Below are positions 16,254-24,729 of a stretch of DNA of 64,000 nt, one piece after another. The notes beneath the pieces were generated by a model. It did not search any database, was not told where the DNA came from, and worked only from the letters and a program-made list of their open reading frames with translations. Each line of letters opens with the position of its first letter. The first letter of the stretch is position 1. Origin of the DNA: Streptomyces griseocarneus (GTDB taxonomy: Bacteria; Actinomycetota; Actinomycetes; Streptomycetales; Streptomycetaceae); assembly GCA_003674045.1 (NCBI GenBank), contig PENC01000012.1, positions 62,001-126,000 on the forward strand, written 5' to 3'. The position numbers and the translations under genes are program-made.

Positions 16254-17372
16254 ATGACCGAACGCACCATCCCCGACCGTCCGGACCCCGCCGACCGGCC
16301 CGCAGAGCCGGTGCGGCGGCCCGAGCGGCCGGGACCGGCCACGCCGGGCACGGCGACCGCGGGCGAGGTGCTGGCGGCCTATCTGCACGGTCAGGCCACC
16401 GAGTTCCTGCGCAGCCTGCGGCTGCACGGCGACAGCGGCCCGGGCGCCGAGGACGCGACCGAGGCCGCCCGGCTGCTGCGCCGCTCGGCCCGCCGGCTCT
16501 CCGGCGCCCTGTGCGTCTACCGGCCGCTGACCGACACCGAGTGGACCGACCAGCTCCGCGCCGAGCTGCTGTGGCTGTGCGGCACGCTCGGGCACGAGCA
16601 CGCCTACGCGGCCCGGCTGGCCCGGCTGCGCGGCGCTCTGCACCGGCTGTCGGGCTCCGCGCCCGCTACGCCCGCCGTGGCTTCCGCGGCCGACGAGCGG
16701 CCGTGGAGCGGACTGACGGTCGGCGCCGCGCGCGCGGGCGCCCTGCTGGAGCGGCAGCTGACGCTCGCCCGGACCCGGGCGCACTCCGCCGCGCTCCAGG
16801 CCTTGGGCACCTCGCGCTTCCACGCCGTGGCCGACGCCGCCGCCGTGCTCGCCTCCGAGGCGCCGCTCGCACCGGCCGCGTACGAGCTCCCGGCCGGCGA
16901 GGCACTGCCCCGCCTCGCCGAACAGGCCCAGCGGCGGCTCGTGGACGCCGTCGGAGCGCTGCCGCTGTCCGTCGCCGGACACCCGTACAACGCCGAGGCC
17001 CTCACCCACGGCCTGGCCGCCACCGGGTCCTCCGACGCACCGCCCGCGGAGGGCCGCCAGGACGCCCCCTGGCACCAGGTGCGGCGGCTCGTACGGCTGC
17101 GCCGCTACGCACAGGAGGTACTGGACGAGCACCGGCAGGCCGAGGTCGAACCGACGCTGTCCGTGCGTCTGCTGAACGCCGGTCAGGCGCTGGACCGGCA
17201 CCGCGACGCGGCGGAGGCGGCCGCTGCGGCCGCGGCTGCCGCCCGTACGCCCCGGATCGCGCCTGCTACCGCGTATGCGCTCGGCGTGCTCCATGCCGAT
17301 CAGCGGCATGAGGTGGAGGCGGCCCGGTTCGCGTTCGGCCGCACCTGGCAGCGGTTGGGGACGGGGCTGTGA
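16254..17372 (+). CDS. CHAD domain protein
   Basis: 372 aa from ATG 16254 behind GGGGGACAGGAC. The helical Arg-rich repeats (AARLLRRSARRLSGAL, VRRLVRLRRYAQEVL) fit the CHAD domain, which binds polyphosphate and localises to polyP granules. Directly following ppk by 40 bases and overlapping the NUDIX gene by 4, it is clearly in the ppk operon. The conserved histidine of the first CHAD motif (usually HxxRxxxRR) seems replaced by Glu-Asp here (GAEDATEAARLLRRS), so binding may differ. Ala-rich C-terminal tail. Confidence 0.85.
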   Translation: MTERTIPDRPDPADRPAEPVRRPERPGPATPGTATAGEVLAAYLHGQATEFLRSLRLHGDSGPGAEDATEAARLLRRSARRLSGALCVYRPLTDTEWTDQLRAELLWLCGTLGHEHAYAARLARLRGALHRLSGSAPATPAVASAADERPWSGLTVGAARAGALLERQLTLARTRAHSAALQALGTSRFHAVADAAAVLASEAPLAPAAYELPAGEALPRLAEQAQRRLVDAVGALPLSVAGHPYNAEALTHGLAATGSSDAPPAEGRQDAPWHQVRRLVRLRRYAQEVLDEHRQAEVEPTLSVRLLNAGQALDRHRDAAEAAAAAAAAARTPRIAPATAYALGVLHADQRHEVEAARFAFGRTWQRLGTGL

Positions 17373-17776
17373 AGGACGGTGTGATCCTGGCGGCGGGGTG
17401 TGTGCTGTGGCGGCGGGGTGCGGACGGGCTGGAGATCGCTCTGGTCCACCGGCCCAAGTGGGACGACTGGTCGCACCCCAAGGGCAAGCTCAAGGCGGGT
17501 GAGGACGCGCTGTCCGGTGCGGTGCGGGAGGTGCTGGAGGAGACGGGGATGGTGTGTGCGGTGGGGGGTGCGCTGCCGACTGTCCGGTACGAGGTCGGGG
17601 GCCGCTCCAAGCAGGTGCGCTACTGGGGCGCTCGGGCGGTGGGCGGCGTGTTTGTGCCGAACCGGGAGGTCGACGCGCTGGTCTGGCTGCCGCCGGCTGC
17701 CGCGCGGGTGCGGCTTACGCAGGAGCGGGACCGGGAGTTGCTCGACGCGCTGCTGTCGTCTTTGCGGGTGGCGTGA
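17369..17776 (+). CDS. NUDIX hydrolase (MutT-like)
   Basis: 135 aa, GTG start overlapping the CHAD stop. The Nudix box is complete: GKLKAGEDALSGAVREVLEETGM, read across residues 34-56. The mycobacterial MutT1 gene also neighbours ppk, but MutT1 has an extra histidine-phosphatase domain that is absent here. Likely substrates are diadenosine polyphosphates or oxidised nucleotides; in a ppk operon a nucleotide-polyphosphate role is plausible. The gene ends exactly where the right 179-bp inverted repeat begins. Confidence 0.88.
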   Translation: MKDGVILAAGCVLWRRGADGLEIALVHRPKWDDWSHPKGKLKAGEDALSGAVREVLEETGMVCAVGGALPTVRYEVGGRSKQVRYWGARAVGGVFVPNREVDALVWLPPAAARVRLTQERDRELLDALLSSLRVA

Positions 17777-17954
17777 TCTGCGGGTTGTGTGTGGTTGCTC
17801 GCGCCGTTCCTCGCGCCCCTGGGTTGTGTGTGGGCCGGGGGCGGGGCCTCCGGGCGGAACCTGAAACGCGGTGCGTGCGGCTGATTCGGTGGGGTGCTGT
17901 GCTTCATGCACCGTCGTTTCAGAACCCGCCCTCCGGCCCCGCCCCCTCCACCGG
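17776..17954. repeat. 179-bp inverted-repeat element, right copy
   Basis: Reverse-complement partner of 13505-13683. It starts at the last base of the NUDIX stop codon and ends CCCCCTCCACCGG. It contains CTGAAACGCGGTGCGTG and, further on, CATGCACCGTCGTTTCAG, the two arms of its internal hairpin. It may also end ppk-operon transcription. Confidence 0.8.
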
Positions 17955-17989
17955 AGGTCGGCTATCCGTAGGGCTGGGGGCGCGCCTCC

Positions 17990-18109
17990 TTTTTAGGGGC
18001 GCGGGGAACTGCGCGACCAGCCACGTACGGCCCGCAGACGCGCGCGTAGCGTAAGACGCACCCCGGTGGGCGCAGCGGGAGGCCGGGGGCGGCGGCCCCG
18101 GTGGGCGGG
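17990..18109. repeat. Type A interspersed repeat, reverse orientation
   Basis: AGGGGCGCGGGGAACTGCGC, GACCAGCCACGTACGGCCCGC and a GGCCGGGGGCGGCGGCCCC hairpin match the reverse complement of type A copies. The gap 17777-18109 holds only the right inverted-repeat element and this copy. Confidence 0.75.
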
Positions 18110-18601
18110 TTACGCGTCCGGGTCACGCGTCAGACGCGTGAAAGCCTCGAGGTTGCGTGTGGACTCGCCGCGCGACGTGCGCCACGCGTACTCCTTGCGG
18201 ATCGCGGTCGCGAAGCCCATTTCCAGGAGGGTGTTGAAGCTGCCGTCCGCGTTTTCGAGGACGGTGCCGAGGATGCGGTCGATCTCGTCCGGGGTGACGG
18301 CGGCGAGGGGCAGGCGGCCGACGAGGTAGATGTCGCCGAGGTGGTCGGTCGCGTAGGCGACGCCGTAGAGGCGCGTGTTGCGCTCCAGGAGCCAGCGGTG
18401 GACGGCCTCGTGGTTCTCGTCGGGGCGGCGTACGACGAAGGCGTTGACGGAGAGCGAGTGCTTGCCGACGACCAGGGAGACGGTGGTCGAGAGCTTGTGG
18501 GTGCCCGGGAGCTTGACCACGTACGTGCCGTCGGCAGGGCTCTCCCATTCGAGCCCTGCCTCGCGGAACGTCTGCTCGATGACGGATTTCGCGTCAGACA
18601 T
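18110..18601 (-). CDS. YbjN domain protein
   Basis: 163 aa. The sequence MSDAKSVIEQTFREAGLEWE followed by LSTTVSLVVGKHSLSVNAFV and ATDHLGDIYLVGRLPL is the actinobacterial YbjN family, related to type III secretion chaperone-like folds; the role is unknown. Its start overlaps the end of mshA by 8 bp, so it is co-translated with it, a pairing conserved in Streptomyces. A function linked to mycothiol is possible but not shown. Its end abuts an intergenic repeat. Confidence 0.88.
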   Translation of the reverse strand: MSDAKSVIEQTFREAGLEWESPADGTYVVKLPGTHKLSTTVSLVVGKHSLSVNAFVVRRPDENHEAVHRWLLERNTRLYGVAYATDHLGDIYLVGRLPLAAVTPDEIDRILGTVLENADGSFNTLLEMGFATAIRKEYAWRTSRGESTRNLEAFTRLTRDPDA

Positions 18602-19955
18602 GCGACGAGCGTAGGCGACGCCGCCGTTCCTGGATCGCCGCGGTGTACACGTCGGCGGTGGCGGCCGCGGTGGCGTCCCAGCCGAAGGAGCGCGCGTGCT
18701 GTGCGGCGGCGTCGCCCATGGTCGTCGTCAGCGTCGGCTCGTCCGCGAAACGGCGCAGCACGCGCGCGTAGTCCGCGGGGTCGTGGCCCGCGACGAGGAA
18801 ACCGCTGACGCCGTCCCGTACGGCCACCGGCAGGCCGCCCACGGCCGCCGCGAGCACCGGCGTGCCGCATGCCTGGGCCTCGGCGGCGACGAGGCCGAAG
18901 GACTCGCTGTGCGAGGGCATGACGAGGACGGAGGCGGCCCGGTACCAGTCGGCGAGCTGCTCCTGGCCGACGGGCGGGCGGAAGCGTACGACGTCGGTGA
19001 TGCCGAGCTTGGCGGCCAGTTTGTGGAGTTCCTCGGGCTTGGCCAGGCCGCTGCCGCTGGGGCCGCCGACGACGGGGACGACCAGGCGCGACCGCAGCTC
19101 CGGCCGCTCGTCCAGCAGGTGGGCGACGGCCCCCAGCAGGACGTCGGGGGCCTTCAGCGGCTGGATGCGCCCGGCGAAGAGCGGGACGAGCGCGTCGGCG
19201 GGCAGCCCGAGCCGTTCGCGTGCGGCGGCGCGGCCGTCGGCCGGGGTGAAGCGCTCCAGGTTCACGCCGGGGTGCACGACGGCGACCTTGCCGGGCTCGG
19301 CGTCGTAGAAGCGGATGAGCTCCTCCGCCTCGCCGTCCGTGTTGGCGATCAGCCGGTCGGAGGCCCGCACGATCTGGGTCTCGCCGATCACCCGGGCGGC
19401 GGGCTCGGGGGTGTCGCCCGCGGCGAGCGCGGCGTTCTTGACCTTGGCCATGGTGTGCATGGCGTGCACGAGCGGCACGCCCCAGCGCTCGGCCGCGAGC
19501 CAGCCGACGTGGCCGGAGAGCCAGTAGTGGGAGTGCACGAGGTCGTAGTGGCCGGGCCGGTGGCCCGCCCAGGCCTGCATCACACCGTGCGTGAAGGCAC
19601 ACAGCTGCGCGGGCAGCTCCTCCTTCGCCAGGCCCTCGTACGGCCCGGCGTCGATGTGCCGGACGAGCACGCCCGGGGCCAGCTCCACGGAGGGCGGCAG
19701 GGCGCCCGTGGTCGCCCGGGTGAATATCTCGACCTCGATGCCGATCGCGGCGAGCCGCTTGGCGAGCTCCACGATGTAGACGTTCATGCCGCCCGCGTCG
19801 CCCGTGCCCGGCTGGTGCAGCGGCGACGTGTGCACGCTGAGCATCGCGATGCGCCGGGGACGGCGCGCGGCGCCGATACGACGGAGGGGCGTATGGGCGA
19901 GACTGCCGAGCGCGCGGCCTCGGCGTGCGCCGAGCCTGGATGCGTACTGGCTCAC
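18594..19955 (-). CDS. mshA: D-inositol-3-phosphate glycosyltransferase
   Basis: 453 aa, GTG start with GGAGGACC seven bases upstream. The GT4/GT-B fold shows the N-terminal loop SVHTSPLHQPGTGDAGGMNV, typical of MshA, the middle VVHPGVNLERFTP and FAGRIQPLKAPDVLL, and the donor-site SHSESFGLVAAEAQACGTPV. It joins UDP-GlcNAc to inositol-3-phosphate, the first committed step of mycothiol synthesis. It is followed by an overlapping YbjN gene. A possible SigR-type promoter lies 50-80 bases upstream. Confidence 0.96.
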   Translation of the reverse strand: MSQYASRLGARRGRALGSLAHTPLRRIGAARRPRRIAMLSVHTSPLHQPGTGDAGGMNVYIVELAKRLAAIGIEVEIFTRATTGALPPSVELAPGVLVRHIDAGPYEGLAKEELPAQLCAFTHGVMQAWAGHRPGHYDLVHSHYWLSGHVGWLAAERWGVPLVHAMHTMAKVKNAALAAGDTPEPAARVIGETQIVRASDRLIANTDGEAEELIRFYDAEPGKVAVVHPGVNLERFTPADGRAAARERLGLPADALVPLFAGRIQPLKAPDVLLGAVAHLLDERPELRSRLVVPVVGGPSGSGLAKPEELHKLAAKLGITDVVRFRPPVGQEQLADWYRAASVLVMPSHSESFGLVAAEAQACGTPVLAAAVGGLPVAVRDGVSGFLVAGHDPADYARVLRRFADEPTLTTTMGDAAAQHARSFGWDATAAATADVYTAAIQERRRRLRSSHV

Positions 19956-20006
19956 CGTACGGGTCCTCCGTCCGCTTTTCGGGGCATCAGCGCGTTACAC
20001 GGGTGC

Positions 20007-20036
20007 AACACTCCGGAGGCACTCTCCCATTTCCCC
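20007..20036 (-). promoter_or_regulatory. Possible SigR-type promoter of mshA
   Basis: On the minus strand GGGGAAAT is followed, 19 bases later, by GTT, close to the SigR consensus GGGAAT-N18-GTT; the -35 has one extra A. mshA is reported as a SigR (thiol-stress) target in S. coelicolor, which supports the reading. The imperfect spacing keeps this tentative. Confidence 0.35.
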
Positions 20037-20076
20037 TTTACCAAAGTGTGACCAGGGGCGGGCATAAGGTTGATGG

Positions 20077-20889
20077 GTGGCCAGCCGTACCGTTTCCCGC
20101 CCCAGCAGCCGTCCCATAGGGACGGCCACCCGCGGGACGACCAATCCGAACCGGCTGCGCCGCATGGACCGCTGGATAGCCCATACCCACGGTGCCGCCC
20201 TGCGGCGCAGCGACGCCCCCATAGCCGTCGACCTCGGCTACGGCGCGGCGCCCTGGACGGCGGTCGAGCTGCTCGGCCGCCTGCGCACCGTCTGCCCGGC
20301 GGCGGAGGTCGTCGGCGTGGAGATAGACCCCGCCCGCGTTGCGGCCGCGAAGCCCTACGAGCGGGACGGGCTGTCCTTCGCGCACGGCGGCTTCGAGGTG
20401 CCGCTCGCCCCCGGAAGACGTCCCGCGCTGATACGGGCCGCGAACGTGCTGCGGCAGTACGACGAGGACGAGGTCGCCGCCGTGTGGGAGCGGCTGTGCG
20501 CGCGGCTCGCGCCGGGCGGGCTGCTCGTCGAGGGCACGTGCGACGAGATAGGGCGGCGGCACGTGTGGGTCGCCCTCGGCCCCGAGGGTCCGCACACGGT
20601 CACCTTCGCGGCCCGGCTCGGCTCGCTGGACACGCCGTCGGACCTGGCCGAGCGTCTGCCGAAGGCACTCATCCACCGGAACGTCCCCGGCGAGCCCGTG
20701 CACGCCTTCCTGCGCGACTTCGACCGGGCGTGGGCCGCGGCGGCCCCGTACTCGGCGCTCAGCGCGCGCCAGCGCTGGATCCGCACGGCGGCCGCGCTGC
20801 GTGCGGACTGGCCGCTGACGGACGGGCCGGTGCGGTGGCGGCAGGGGGAGATCAGTGTGCGGTGGGAGGCGTTGGCGCCGCGCGGCTGA
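20077..20889 (+). CDS. Class I SAM-dependent methyltransferase-like protein
   Basis: 270 aa, GTG start with AAGG at 20066-20069. A SAM-binding motif is seen as IAVDLGYGAAPWTAVELLGRL, with an acidic residue ending strand 2 (VVGVEIDP). The N-terminal 30 residues are basic. The gene is divergent from mshA, an arrangement common in Streptomyces. The substrate is unknown. Downstream is a type B interspersed repeat that may end transcription. Confidence 0.8.
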   Translation: MASRTVSRPSSRPIGTATRGTTNPNRLRRMDRWIAHTHGAALRRSDAPIAVDLGYGAAPWTAVELLGRLRTVCPAAEVVGVEIDPARVAAAKPYERDGLSFAHGGFEVPLAPGRRPALIRAANVLRQYDEDEVAAVWERLCARLAPGGLLVEGTCDEIGRRHVWVALGPEGPHTVTFAARLGSLDTPSDLAERLPKALIHRNVPGEPVHAFLRDFDRAWAAAAPYSALSARQRWIRTAAALRADWPLTDGPVRWRQGEISVRWEALAPRG

Positions 20890-20892
20890 GCG

Positions 20893-21020
20893 GTTGCGCC
20901 TATGGGGGTGCCTCGTGCGGTTCGTTTGCGGCTGCGGGTTCGTTGTGGCTGGTCGCGCCCACGCGGCGGAGCCGCATAAATGTCGCAGTCCCGCGCCCCT
21001 GGCGGGGCGCCTCGGTTCGT
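20893..21020. repeat. Interspersed repeat, type B
   Basis: GCGCCTATGGGGGTGCCTC, then TTGTGGCTGGTCGCGCCCAC and GCGGCGGAGCCGCATAAATG, TCGCAGTCCCGCGCCCCTGG. It runs to a few bases before the LysR start codon, so part of the LysR promoter must lie inside the repeat. Confidence 0.8.
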
Positions 21021-21031
21021 AAAGTGCCGAC

Positions 21032-21928
21032 GTGGAGATACGTCAGGTTCGATATTTCGTCGTCGTCGCCGAGGAGTTGCACTTCGGGCGGGCGGCGGAG
21101 CGGTTGCATATTGTGCAGTCCGCCGTCAGTCAGCAGGTGCGGCGGCTGGAGCGGGAACTCGGGGTCGAGCTCTTCGACAGGTCGCCCCGGCACGTGCGGT
21201 TGACCGGGGCCGGGGCGCGGTTCCTGCCCGCGGCACGTGAGCTGCTCGTGGCGGAGGAGCGGGCCCGCGCCGCGGTCGCCGGGTTCTCCGGGCGGGCGGT
21301 CCGTGCCCTGCGGCTCGGGACCAGCACCGGGCTCGGCGTCCACCTGGACCGGCTGCTGGACGCGTTCGCGGCCGCCGCGCCCGACGTCCCCGTGGAGCTG
21401 GTCTCCGCCCCCGCGCGGCAGCGGACGGAGATGGTGGCGGCCGGGGACCTGGACGCGGCCTTCATACGGGGTGGCATGGCGGCGCCCGGCCTGCGGGTCG
21501 TTCCCGTGTGGCGCGATCCCCTGGTCGCCGTGCTGCCGTCCGCCCACCCGCTCGCGGACGCGCCGGACGTCGCCCTGGCCGACCTGGCCGCCTTGCCGCT
21601 GCGGCTCCCGCCCCGCCGCGACATCCCGGCCCTGGTCGACCTCGTCGTCACCGCCTGCCACGACGCCGGTTTCGAACCCGTGCCCGGGCCGCTCTCGCAC
21701 ACGCTCCAGGACACCCTCGCCGGGATCGGCCGCGGGGAGCCGACGTGGACCGTCGCCTACGCCGCGCACGCCGGCCAGCTCCGTCCCGCGCGGGTGTCGT
21801 TCCTGCCCTTCCGCGGCCCCGGGCTGCGCCTGCCCACGGGGCTGGCCGTGCGCGCGGAGGACATGCCCCCCGCGCTCTCCCTCCTCGTCGAGGCGTGCCG
21901 GTCGGTGGGCGGCCATCTGGATCGGTGA
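21032..21928 (+). CDS. LysR-family transcriptional regulator
   Basis: 298 aa, GTG start. The N-terminal winged helix (MEIRQVRYFVVVAEELHFGR, then AVSQQVRRLERELGVELFDR) is classic LysR, followed by a substrate-binding domain. No target gene is obvious: upstream is a methyltransferase gene, and downstream on the same strand is a tautomerase gene 116 bases away. It may regulate the tautomerase, or LysR and tautomerase may form a small catabolic unit. Confidence 0.93.
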   Translation: MEIRQVRYFVVVAEELHFGRAAERLHIVQSAVSQQVRRLERELGVELFDRSPRHVRLTGAGARFLPAARELLVAEERARAAVAGFSGRAVRALRLGTSTGLGVHLDRLLDAFAAAAPDVPVELVSAPARQRTEMVAAGDLDAAFIRGGMAAPGLRVVPVWRDPLVAVLPSAHPLADAPDVALADLAALPLRLPPRRDIPALVDLVVTACHDAGFEPVPGPLSHTLQDTLAGIGRGEPTWTVAYAAHAGQLRPARVSFLPFRGPGLRLPTGLAVRAEDMPPALSLLVEACRSVGGHLDR

Positions 21929-22044
21929 TCGCTGCGAGCGCGGACTGCTTCTTGGCGCGCGCCCGCCGGAACGATGAACTGGGGACATGCCGGTGAGCGC
22001 CCCGGAAAGGCCGGGGACGCCGCCTCGCACAAGGGAGTACGGTC

Positions 22045-22227
22045 ATGCCCGTCGTCACCGTCCACCAGGGTCCGCGCAGCACCGAGCTCAAGCGGGAGCT
22101 GGTCCAGCGGATCACGGACTCGTTCGTGGACGCGTATCAGATTCCGGCGGAGAGCGTGCAGGTGTGGATCCACGAGGTGCCGACCGACAGCTGGGGTGTC
22201 GGGGGCACGCTCACCGCCGACAAGTGA
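22045..22227 (+). CDS. 4-oxalocrotonate tautomerase-family enzyme
   Basis: 60 aa, the standard length of the family. It starts MPV, so Met removal leaves the catalytic N-terminal proline. QITDSF-like helix residues (LVQRITDSFVDAY) and VWIHEVPTDSWGVGG match 4-oxalocrotonate tautomerase. A GGGAG ribosome-binding site lies about 10 bases upstream. Such enzymes isomerise enol/keto acids; the substrate is unknown and no other catabolic gene is adjacent. Confidence 0.9.
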   Translation: MPVVTVHQGPRSTELKRELVQRITDSFVDAYQIPAESVQVWIHEVPTDSWGVGGTLTADK

Positions 22228-22234
22228 CCCGGTC

Positions 22235-22340
22235 GGTGGTTTCTCCGGGTGTGCCTGTCGGGGTGCGTCTTGCGCGGGGTGCGCGACTGCGGGCCGGTGG
22301 GGGCTTGTCGCGCAGTTCCCCGCGCCCCTGATGGGGCGCG
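22235..22340. repeat. Interspersed repeat, type A
   Basis: GTCGGGGTGCGTCTTGCGC, then GGGCTTGTCGCGCAGTTCCC and CGCGCCCCTGATGGGGCGC. It lies between the convergent tautomerase and MFS genes and probably acts as a bidirectional hairpin terminator. Confidence 0.78.
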
Positions 22341-22375
22341 GCCCCGTCCATCTGTCACCCCCCCCGTTTGTGCCC

Positions 22376-23644
22376 CTACGCGGAAGCCGGTGACGTTTCC
22401 TCCCGTACCGCCGGGGCCGTCGTCCGTCCCTCCGACGGGAGCCCCCGCATCAGGAGCCAGTAGCCCAGGGCCGCCACCGTGCCGACGGCCGCGCAGCCCG
22501 CCCACAGGGTGCGGGGGCCGAAGGTGTCGATGACCCAGCCGCTCGTCAGGGGGGCCAGCAGGGCTGCCGCCGACCAGGAGAGCGTGAACATGCCCTGGTA
22601 GCGGCCGCGGCCCTCGACGGGGGAGAGGCGGACGACGAGGCCCATCTGGGTGGGGGAGTTGACGATCTCCGCGAGCGTCCAGACGGCCACGGTCAGCATG
22701 AAGAGCGCGACCGAGCCGGCGAAGGCGGTGAGCGCCATTCCGTAGCCCGCCAGCAGCGCGGAGGCGATGAGCAGGCGCCGCGGGTCGCGGTGCTCGATGA
22801 AGCGGGTCACGGGGATCTGCAGGGCGACGATCAGGACGCCGTTGACGGCCATGGTCAGCCCGTAGTCGCTGGTCGAGAAGCCGCTCCTGGACATCGCCAC
22901 CGGCAGTGCCACCGAGGACTGGAGGAAGATCACGGCGAGCAGGAAGGACAGCCCGACGACGCCCATGAAGCGCCCGTCGCGCAGCACCGTGCCCAGGCTG
23001 ACCGGCGGGGTCCCCGCCGTGAGGTCCTTCGCGGAGGCCGGGGCGGCCGTGGGCCGGGACTCCGGCAGCTTCACGAAGACGACCAGGGCGCACACCAGGG
23101 TCATCGCGGCCTCGATCAGGAACCCCGCCCGGTAGCTGTACTGGGCGATGAGGCCCGCCGCCACCGAGGAGAGCGCGTAACCGAGGTTGATGGCCCAGTA
23201 GTTGAGGGAGAACGCCCGCACCCGGTCCGCCGCGGGCACGATGTCCGCCATCATCGCCTGGACGGCGGGGCGCGAGGCGTTGCTCGCCATGCCCACCAGG
23301 AAGGCGACGGAGGCGATGGCCACCTGGCCCTGGACGAAGGCCAGCAGCGCCACCGACAGGGCGTTGGACGTCTGGGCGATCAGCAGGGTGGGCCTGCGGC
23401 CGAGGCGGTCGGTCATCACGCCCGCGCCGAGCGAGGAGACGACGCTGCCGAGCCCGTGCAGCGCGGCCACCAGTCCCGCGTACGAGGCGGAGTAGCCCTG
23501 GTCCACGGTCAGATAGAGGGTCAGGAAGATCGAGACGAAGATCCCGAGCCGGTTGATCAGTGTCGTGGTCCACAGCCACCAGAACTCCCGGGGCAACCCC
23601 GAGACGCTCTCCCTCGCGGCGCGCCTGACGCTCGCTACGGACAT
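22376..23644 (-). CDS. MFS transporter (multidrug-efflux type)
   Basis: 422 aa with about 12 hydrophobic segments. The motif-A loop is GAGVMTDRLGRRPTLL, and VPAADRVRAFSLNYWAINLG is typical of the MdtH/YfmO-like drug-export group. A hydrophilic central loop lies around residues 205-225. The substrate is unknown. It is convergent with the LysR-tautomerase pair and divergent from gpmA. The start region has a weak inverted repeat, GTAAGT and ACTTAC at 23662-23692. Confidence 0.92.
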   Translation of the reverse strand: MSVASVRRAARESVSGLPREFWWLWTTTLINRLGIFVSIFLTLYLTVDQGYSASYAGLVAALHGLGSVVSSLGAGVMTDRLGRRPTLLIAQTSNALSVALLAFVQGQVAIASVAFLVGMASNASRPAVQAMMADIVPAADRVRAFSLNYWAINLGYALSSVAAGLIAQYSYRAGFLIEAAMTLVCALVVFVKLPESRPTAAPASAKDLTAGTPPVSLGTVLRDGRFMGVVGLSFLLAVIFLQSSVALPVAMSRSGFSTSDYGLTMAVNGVLIVALQIPVTRFIEHRDPRRLLIASALLAGYGMALTAFAGSVALFMLTVAVWTLAEIVNSPTQMGLVVRLSPVEGRGRYQGMFTLSWSAAALLAPLTSGWVIDTFGPRTLWAGCAAVGTVAALGYWLLMRGLPSEGRTTAPAVREETSPASA

Positions 23645-23810
23645 TCCACGACCCCCGCTATGTAAGTGTCATCTACGATCAACGCAACTTACTCAGGGGA
23701 GCGTTCCCGGCGCCACCGCATTGTCGGCCGCCGGGTAACCATCGTGTCGGGCACCTCTACCACGGGCACGGAGGGCGGCGCTACCCCCACCGTCGATTAC
23801 GCTCATGTGC

Positions 23811-24572
23811 ATGGCCGACGCACCGTACAAGCTGATCCTCCTCCGCCACGGCGAGAGCGAGTGGAACGCCAAGAACCTGTTCACCGGCTGGGTGGACGTC
23901 AACCTGAACGAGAAGGGCGAGAAGGAGGCGGTCCGGGGCGGTGAGCTGCTCAAGGACGCCGGTCTGCTCCCCGACGTGGTCCACACCTCCCTGCAGAAGC
24001 GCGCCATCCGCACCGCGCAGCTCGCGCTGGAGGCCGCCGACCGCCACTGGATCCCGGTCCACCGCTCCTGGCGGCTGAACGAGCGCCACTACGGTGCCCT
24101 CCAGGGCAAGGACAAGGCCCAGACCCTGGCCGAGTTCGGCGAGGAGCAGTTCATGCTCTGGCGCCGCTCGTACGACACCCCGCCGCCCGCCCTCGAGGAC
24201 GGCACCGAGTTCTCGCAGAGCGACGACCCGCGCTACGCCTCGATCCCGAGCGAGCTGCGCCCGCGCACCGAGTGCCTCAAGGACGTCGTCACGCGCATGC
24301 TGCCGTACTGGTACGACGGCATCGTCCCGGACCTCCTGGCGGGCCGCACGGTCCTCGTCGCCGCGCACGGCAACAGCCTCCGCGCCCTGGTCAAGCACCT
24401 CGACGGCATCTCCGACGCCGACATCGCGGGCCTGAACATCCCGACCGGCATCCCGCTCGCCTACGAGCTCGACGCCGACTTCCGCCCCGTCAAGCCGGGC
24501 GGCACCTACCTCGACCCGGAGGCCGCCAAGGCCGCCATCGAGGCCGTGAAGAACCAGGGCAAGAAGAAGTAA
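23811..24572 (+). CDS. gpmA: 2,3-bisphosphoglycerate-dependent phosphoglycerate mutase
   Basis: 253 aa from ATG 23811, the usual Streptomyces length; a GTG two codons earlier is also possible. The catalytic histidine is in LILLRHGESEWN, with LNERHYGALQGKDKAQT and AAHGNSLRALVKHLDG completing the site. It interconverts 3- and 2-phosphoglycerate in glycolysis. No ribosome-binding site is visible and TACGCT lies 12 bases before the start, so the transcript may be nearly leaderless. A strong terminator follows. Confidence 0.97.
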   Translation: MADAPYKLILLRHGESEWNAKNLFTGWVDVNLNEKGEKEAVRGGELLKDAGLLPDVVHTSLQKRAIRTAQLALEAADRHWIPVHRSWRLNERHYGALQGKDKAQTLAEFGEEQFMLWRRSYDTPPPALEDGTEFSQSDDPRYASIPSELRPRTECLKDVVTRMLPYWYDGIVPDLLAGRTVLVAAHGNSLRALVKHLDGISDADIAGLNIPTGIPLAYELDADFRPVKPGGTYLDPEAAKAAIEAVKNQGKKK

Positions 24573-24582
24573 CAGCCCGAGC

Positions 24583-24624
24583 GAAGGCCCCCCACCTGCG
24601 GAACGCCGCGGTGGGGGGCCTTTC
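24583..24624 (+). terminator. Intrinsic terminator of gpmA
   Basis: GGCCCCCCACC and GGTGGGGGGCC form an 11-bp stem, with flanking AA and TTT extending it. It lies 13 bases after the gpmA stop codon. Confidence 0.88.
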
Positions 24625-24729
24625 GCATGGTGACGCAGAGCAAGCTGGTCACCGATTGGAGCAAGATGACCACGGTGCGGATGCGGTGGCCGAGTAGCCG
24701 GGTGAGCCTCTTGTCAAGGAGGTAACACC

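Noticed and set aside
19786..22340. A secondary-metabolite gene cluster around the methyltransferase, LysR and tautomerase genes.
   Set aside because: No core biosynthetic gene (PKS, NRPS, terpene or RiPP) is present; the genes are separate units divided by repeats.
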